NCBI RefSeq assembly: GCF_000617845.2
Contig: NZ_DF820425.1
Span: forward strand, 317,690 to 381,689
DNA length: 64,000 nt
DNA from: Bradyrhizobium sp. DOA9
Lineage (GTDB): Bacteria > Pseudomonadota > Alphaproteobacteria > Rhizobiales > Xanthobacteraceae
Direction: 5' to 3'
How positions within the stretch are numbered: the first letter of the stretch is position 1; the number at the start of each line of letters is the position of its first letter. Made by a program: the position numbers and the translations under genes. The notes beneath the pieces are model-generated. The model had not been told where the DNA came from and did not search any database. It worked only from the letters and a program-made list of their open reading frames with translations. Below are positions 59,626 to 64,000 of the stretch, one piece after another.

Positions 59626-60567
59626 ATGGAAATTCGCAATCTCGGCGCCTCCGGCCTTCGTGTGTCCGCGGTCGGGCTGGGCTGCAACAATTTCGGCCAA
59701 CGCACCGACCTCGAGACCTCGCGCAAGGTGATCCATCGCGCGCTCGACCTCGGCATCACGCTGTTCGACACCGCCGACATCTATTCGAACATGGGCGGCT
59801 CGGAGACTGTGCTCGGTACCGTTCTGGGCGATCGCCGCAAGGACATCGTGCTGGCGACGAAGTATGCCAAGCCGATGGCCGAGGACGGCACCAAGCAGGG
59901 CGCCTCGCGCCGCTACATCATGGAGGCCGTGGAGGCCAGCCTGAAGCGGCTGAAGACCGATTACATCGACCTCTACCAGCAGCATGACTACGACCCGCTG
60001 ACGCCGATCGAGGAGAGCCTGCGCGCACTCGACGATCTCGTTCGCCAGGGCAAGGTGCGCTACATCGGCAATTCGAACTTTCCGGCCTGGCGGATCGCGG
60101 AAGCCGAATACGTCGCACGCGCGATGAATGTCAGCCGCTTCGTCTCATGCCAGGACGAATATTCCCTGCTCGTGCGCGACATCGAGAAGGACCTGCTGCC
60201 GGCCGCGACGGAATACAAGCTCGGCCTGTTGCCGTTCTTCCCGCTCGCAAGCGGCCTCCTGACCGGCAAATACAGGAAGGGCGAGGCCGCGCCTGCCGAC
60301 ACCCGCTTCGGCAAGGTGCCGCGGCTGCGCGACCGCTACGTCACGCCGCGCAACGAGGACATCGTCGAGAAGCTCCAGGCCTTCGCGAAGGCGCGCGGCC
60401 ATTCGATGCTGGAGCTCGCCTTCTCCTGGCTCGCCGCGCGCCCGCAAGTATCGAGCGTGATTGCCGGCGCGACCCGCGTCGAGCAGATCGAGGAGAACGT
60501 CAAGGCGATCGCCTGGAAACTCAGCGCGGAGGAGATGACCGAGATCGACAGGATCACGCTGGGCTGA
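59626..60567 (+). CDS. Aldo/keto reductase
   Basis: A 313-residue NADPH-dependent reductase of the AKR family. The catalytic tetrad is visible: Asp48, Tyr53 (TADIYS), Lys79 (ATKYAKP) and His120 (YQQHDYD). The C-terminal IAGATRVEQIEENV binds NADP. The ATG follows AGGATCTCTC. The substrate is not determined; some relatives act on methylglyoxal or sugars. Confidence 0.9.
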   Translation: MEIRNLGASGLRVSAVGLGCNNFGQRTDLETSRKVIHRALDLGITLFDTADIYSNMGGSETVLGTVLGDRRKDIVLATKYAKPMAEDGTKQGASRRYIMEAVEASLKRLKTDYIDLYQQHDYDPLTPIEESLRALDDLVRQGKVRYIGNSNFPAWRIAEAEYVARAMNVSRFVSCQDEYSLLVRDIEKDLLPAATEYKLGLLPFFPLASGLLTGKYRKGEAAPADTRFGKVPRLRDRYVTPRNEDIVEKLQAFAKARGHSMLELAFSWLAARPQVSSVIAGATRVEQIEENVKAIAWKLSAEEMTEIDRITLG

Positions 60568-60598
60568 TTTCGCGACGACCGACCTTCGCGGCGCGGCG

Positions 60599-60922
60599 CT
60601 ACTTCGCGCCGCGCCCCACCGTCTGCATCACCTCGAAGCCTTCGAACTGGGGATGGCCGAGATACAGCGGCTTGTTGTCGCCCGCCTTATGATGCGCCGC
60701 GCGAAACGCTTCCGACTTGGTCCAGGCCTCGAACGCCGCATAATTCGCCCATACGGTGTGCGAGGCGTACAGCGTGTGGTCCTCGGCTTCCGGCCCGCGC
60801 AGCAGATGAAACTCGATGAAGCCCGGCACCTTGTCGAGATGGGTGTCGCGCGTGAGCCAGACCTGCTCGAAGGCAGTCTCGGAGCCCTTGGCGACGCGGA
60901 AGCGGTTCATGGCGATGTACAT
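60599..60922 (-). CDS. IsdG/HmuQ-type heme-degrading monooxygenase candidate (ABM domain)
   Basis: A 107-residue antibiotic-biosynthesis-monooxygenase-fold protein. The spacing of Asn6, Trp67 and His77 (or 78) matches the catalytic triad of IsdG/IsdI heme-degrading enzymes, and the MNRFRVAKGSE start is like the rhizobial heme oxygenases HmuQ/HmuD. This is inference from residue spacing; other ABM-family proteins lack this triad. The ATG follows AGGAG. A LysR regulator gene lies 76 bp upstream on the same strand. Confidence 0.7.
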   Translation of the reverse strand: MYIAMNRFRVAKGSETAFEQVWLTRDTHLDKVPGFIEFHLLRGPEAEDHTLYASHTVWANYAAFEAWTKSEAFRAAHHKAGDNKPLYLGHPQFEGFEVMQTVGRGAK

Positions 60923-60998
60923 GGGATGGTTCTCCTGATGCTGCGCCATTATCTCGTCATTCCGGGGCGCGCCGCAAGGCGCAGGCGACCTCTCCGAG

Positions 60999-61922
60999 CT
61001 ACACAATCTCTTCTTCGGACAAGGCCGATTGCTCGGTGCGCATCTGCCGCACCTGCTCGATGATGAAATCCATCACCAGACGGGTGCGGGGCGCCAAATG
61101 GCGGCGTGACGAGTACACCAGACTGAAGGGCAGTCCTGGCGAGGGATAGTCGCTCAAGAGACGGACCAGATCGCCCCTGCGGAGGTCATCGACCACCTGC
61201 ACGAGCGGCAGAAAGGCAATGCCGTAGCCGGCACGAGCTGCAAGATGGACCGCGGCACCGTCATTGGCGAGCATACCGCCCGACACGCGCACCTCTCGCG
61301 CGGCACTTGGTCCCGCAAAGGCCCAGATGTCCGAGTCCGGTCCGGTGTCATGGACGATGCAGGCATGAGCTCCGAGCTCGGTCGGATTGCGAGGCTCGCC
61401 GCACGCTGCGATGTAGCTCGGCGCCGCTACGATGACACGGGCCGCGATCCCGATCCGTCGTCCGACCAGCGACCTATCGAGGATGTCCCCGACCCGCATG
61501 GCCAGATCCAGGCGATCTTCGATCATATCGCCGAACCGGTCGCTGACGATCAACTCGACCTTCAGTCCGGGGTTGCGCGCCAGCAGCGCCGGCAGCCGCG
61601 GCGCCAGAAAATGGCTCGCCGCGACCATGATCCCCAGACGGACGAGGCCGACCGGCGATGCGCTTTGTCGCCCGAGCGCAGCTTCCATCGTTTCGATGCC
61701 CTCGAGCACCGGCTGGGCGAGTTGGAGCAGCATCCGTCCGTCGTCGGTCAGGCTGAGCTTGCGGGTCGTCCTGTGCAGCAGACGAACGCCAAAACGCTCC
61801 TCGAGAGAGGAGACCTGCCGCGCCACGGCCGCCTTGCTGACGTCACGCTCGCGCGCCGCAGCCGAGAACGAGCCGGTCTCGGTGACCCGCACCAGTACCT
61901 GCAAGGCGCCTACGATATCCAT
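60999..61922 (-). CDS. LysR family transcriptional regulator upstream of the IsdG-like gene
   Basis: A 307-residue LysR regulator with the winged helix-turn-helix near residues 1-60 (LVRVTETGSFSAAARERDVSKAAVARQVSSLEER) and a ligand-binding domain. Its neighbours suggest it may control the downstream monooxygenase gene or others not seen here. The start MDIVGALQVLV is the usual family start. Confidence 0.88.
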   Translation of the reverse strand: MDIVGALQVLVRVTETGSFSAAARERDVSKAAVARQVSSLEERFGVRLLHRTTRKLSLTDDGRMLLQLAQPVLEGIETMEAALGRQSASPVGLVRLGIMVAASHFLAPRLPALLARNPGLKVELIVSDRFGDMIEDRLDLAMRVGDILDRSLVGRRIGIAARVIVAAPSYIAACGEPRNPTELGAHACIVHDTGPDSDIWAFAGPSAAREVRVSGGMLANDGAAVHLAARAGYGIAFLPLVQVVDDLRRGDLVRLLSDYPSPGLPFSLVYSSRRHLAPRTRLVMDFIIEQVRQMRTEQSALSEEEIV

Positions 61923-62064
61923 GTCGCGCTCGTGACGATTTTCGACCCTGCGCCGGTTCGCCGACCGGTGCCGGCGCGGCATGCTCCGAGGCGGGCGCTG
62001 CTTGCTTCCGTCATCTGGTGATGCTCAGCGAGACGGCTCTATTCAGATACGACGTGCGCATGGG

Positions 62065-62559
62065 CTAGTCGCAGACGAGATACCTGCGGTGGCGTCTATA
62101 GACGTAGTAGCAGTCGCTACTCGAGTAGTAGCTGGAGCGCGCGCCGCCATAGGCGTAGCCGGCATAGGCGCCGGCCGCGTATGCCCCGGCATAGCTCGCA
62201 GCGCGCGCACCATAGCCGTAGCCATGTCCATAGCCGTGGACACCGCCATAGCGATAAAAGCCGCCATGGCCGACGTTGATTGCCGTCGTCCGCGCGGCGC
62301 TCACGACCGCGGGCCCCCCGCCGACACCTCGCGCGGCGAGATCGGCCCGCGGCCCGGCTGCCGGACCGAGGCGAGGGCCGCCAAGTGCGGCGGGACCGGG
62401 GCCGGCGACGGCTGGAGGGGCTGCCGGAGCCATCGGCGGAGGGCCGGCGGGCGCCATCGGTGGCGGCGGCGGAAATTGCGCAAATGCAATGGACGGAGCG
62501 AGCGAACTCGCCGCGAGCGTCACCGTGACAGCAAAGGCTGATAGCGTCTTCGAGATCAT
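62065..62559 (-). CDS. Secreted Pro/Gly/Tyr-rich protein
   Basis: A 164-residue protein with a signal peptide (about 1-27, ending AFAQ). The mature part is low-complexity: Pro/Ala-rich (PPPPPMAPAGPPPMAP) then Gly/Tyr-rich (GHGGFYRYGGVHGYGHGYGYGARAASYAGAY). It ends with CYYVYRRHRRYLVCD. It may be extracellular or outer-membrane associated. The start follows TGGAGACGACG. It begins 13 bp downstream of an RND efflux gene, so is probably co-transcribed. Confidence 0.7.
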   Translation of the reverse strand: MISKTLSAFAVTVTLAASSLAPSIAFAQFPPPPPMAPAGPPPMAPAAPPAVAGPGPAALGGPRLGPAAGPRADLAARGVGGGPAVVSAARTTAINVGHGGFYRYGGVHGYGHGYGYGARAASYAGAYAAGAYAGYAYGGARSSYYSSSDCYYVYRRHRRYLVCD

Positions 62560-62572
62560 CGTCGTCTCCATT

Positions 62573-64000
62573 CTAGATCTGTGCGTCGAGCACAGGCTCG
62601 GGTGCATGGCGAGCGGGCGCGTCTTCGTCCCTCGCGTGGTTCGCAACGGCTTCGGGCTGAAGTGAAGGTGCTTCATCCGCGTGATCCGGATGAATCCTGA
62701 ACCACGCCACATACAGCGCCGGCAGGAAAAGCAGCGTCAGCAGCGTGCCGACGATGATGCCGCCCATCATGGCGTAGGCCATCGGGCCCCAGAAAATCTC
62801 GCGTGCGATCGGAATGAGCGCGAGACTTGCGGCGGCGGCGGTGAGCAGGATCGGGCGCATGCGGTGCTCGGTGGCTTCCACCACGGCATCCCAGGCCGGC
62901 CTGCCCTCCTTCTTGAGATCCTCGATCTGCACGATCAGGATCACGGAGTTTCGCACCAGGATGCCGATGAGGGCCAGCACGCCGAGAATGGCGACGAAGC
63001 CCAGCGGCGCGCCGCTCGGGAGCATGGCCATGACGACGCCGATCAGCGCGAGCGGCGCAACGGCGAACACCAGGAACAGGCGCGAAAAGCTCTGCAGCTG
63101 AAGCATCAGCACGGTCGCCATGACGAACAGCATCAACGGCACGACCGCGATGATCGGCCCCTGGCTCTTGGCACTCTCCTCCACCGAGCCGCCGGTCTTG
63201 ATCGAATAGCCCGCCGGCAGCTGCCTGGCGAATTCCGCGACTTTCGGCGCGAGCTGGTCGACGACCGTCTTCGGCTGAACGTTGCCGACGACGGCGGCCT
63301 TCAGCGTAATGGTCGGAATCCGCGCGCGGCGCCAGATCGTGGGCTGCTCCAGCTCGTAGCGCAGATTGGCGACGGCCCCGAGCGGGACCGGTTGGCCGCC
63401 CAGCCCGGTCAGTTGCAGGTCGCGCAGCGTATCGATCGAGGCGCGCTCCTTCGCAGTCGCACGTCCCGTGACATTGACGAGATAGATGCTGTCCCGCACC
63501 TGCGTGATCGGCGAGCCCTGCAGCACGGAGTTCAGCGTGGTGGCGATGTCCTCCGAGGTCAGGCCGAGCTGGCGCGCCTTGTCCTGGAACACGTCGACCT
63601 TGACGACGCGGGCCGGCTCCATCCAGTCGAACACCACGTTGCCGAGATCGGGACTGCTCCGCACGATTCCTGCAAGCTTCTGTGAGAGATCGCGCACCTT
63701 GGCGATGTCGGGCCCGCTGAGACGGTATTGCACCGGCCGCCCGACCGGAGGGCCGACCTCGAGCAGCTTCACGTAGGTGTCGGTGCCCGGGAACGTCCTC
63801 CTCAAATAGTCCTCGAACTGCGCCTTGAGCCGGTCGCGCGCCGGGATGCCGCCCTTCGTCACGATCACCTGCTGGCCGAACCAGGTGTTGGCGGTCTGAA
63901 CATCGAACGACAGCACGAAGCGCGGCGCGCCAGTGCCGACATAGGTCGACCAGTGCTCGACCGATTGGTTGCCCTGCAACTGCTCGCGCTCGAAACGCGC
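62573..64000 (-). CDS. RND efflux transporter permease, partial (N-terminus off the window)
   Basis: The C-terminal 475 residues of a hydrophobe/amphiphile efflux RND permease. The porter domain (SGPDIAKVRDLSQKLAGIVR region) and the last six transmembrane helices are present, including FVAILGVLALIGILVRNSVILIVQIEDL and ALIPIAREIFWGPMAYAMMGGIIVGTLLTLLFLPALY, the signature regions. The reading frame runs past the right edge. Substrate class is not clear from this part. Its downstream neighbour is a secreted Pro/Gly-rich protein. Confidence 0.9.
   Translation of the reverse strand, partial: ARFEREQLQGNQSVEHWSTYVGTGAPRFVLSFDVQTANTWFGQQVIVTKGGIPARDRLKAQFEDYLRRTFPGTDTYVKLLEVGPPVGRPVQYRLSGPDIAKVRDLSQKLAGIVRSSPDLGNVVFDWMEPARVVKVDVFQDKARQLGLTSEDIATTLNSVLQGSPITQVRDSIYLVNVTGRATAKERASIDTLRDLQLTGLGGQPVPLGAVANLRYELEQPTIWRRARIPTITLKAAVVGNVQPKTVVDQLAPKVAEFARQLPAGYSIKTGGSVEESAKSQGPIIAVVPLMLFVMATVLMLQLQSFSRLFLVFAVAPLALIGVVMAMLPSGAPLGFVAILGVLALIGILVRNSVILIVQIEDLKKEGRPAWDAVVEATEHRMRPILLTAAAASLALIPIAREIFWGPMAYAMMGGIIVGTLLTLLFLPALYVAWFRIHPDHADEAPSLQPEAVANHARDEDAPARHAPEPVLDAQI

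Overview
The window is high-GC chromosomal DNA from an alphaproteobacterium, most likely Bradyrhizobium or a close relative in the Nitrobacteraceae (Bradyrhizobiaceae). The reasons are strong G/C third-position bias, alphaproteobacterial versions of carA/carB, serC/serA, glmM and trxB, a tRNA-His without an encoded G-1 and with A73, a phasin, porin-like Omp25/31-type barrels, and many short palindromic intergenic repeats of the kind scattered through rhizobial genomes. Nearly everything is core chromosome. There is no large genomic island; the clear mobile element is one intact IS481-type insertion sequence.

Layout. 1-9.9 kb: an edge-truncated DUF2189 membrane protein, a Cache-type hybrid histidine kinase, an epoxide hydrolase/acyl-CoA synthetase pair, the insertion sequence sitting inside a palindromic repeat, a GatB/YqeY protein and an alpha/beta hydrolase, then carA. 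10-16.8 kb: small stress and housekeeping genes (cupin, Dps, methyltransferase) lie between carA and carB, along with an atypical tRNA-Cys-like gene; greA follows carB. 17-23 kb: an Lrp/AsnC regulator faces trxB-lysR across two palindromic operators; two candidate small RNAs fill the gap before a DapA-type aldolase; then two tiny membrane proteins, an orphan ParA and a small Cys-rich secreted protein.

23.6-30 kb: a CaiB CoA-transferase, CitE-type lyase and AEC transporter operon, SnoaL and DinB proteins, a RES-Xre toxin-antitoxin pair, tRNA-His and a phasin. 30.7-40.7 kb: a large multi-PAS kinase resembling the PdhS/PleC/DivJ cell-cycle kinases, an HBM-type chemoreceptor, a thiolase and the serC-serA serine pathway. 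41-49 kb: GNAT, GST, two outer-membrane barrels, glmM, lldD, a periplasmic protein and aroE. 49-54 kb: an Xre regulator upstream of a SulP transporter with a perfect 12-bp-arm operator, and an EF-G-like GTPase lacking the usual catalytic histidine. 54-64 kb: DUF992 protein, aspartate aminotransferase, GST, two tiny membrane proteins, a membrane-PAS protein, GNAT, aldo/keto reductase, an IsdG-type heme-degrading candidate with its LysR neighbour, and an RND efflux pump that runs off the window edge followed by a Pro/Gly/Tyr-rich secreted protein.

No large undescribed system is evident. The points most worth following are the two tandem small-RNA candidates after lysR, the odd tRNA-Cys-like gene and the terminator just before carB, the palindromic operators of the lrp/trxB and xre/sulP loci, the divergent EF-G paralogue, and the RES-Xre pair whose antitoxin has a long basic N-terminal extension. 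Start codons were chosen from ribosome-binding sites and family N-termini; all function calls rest on motif recognition by eye, without a database search.
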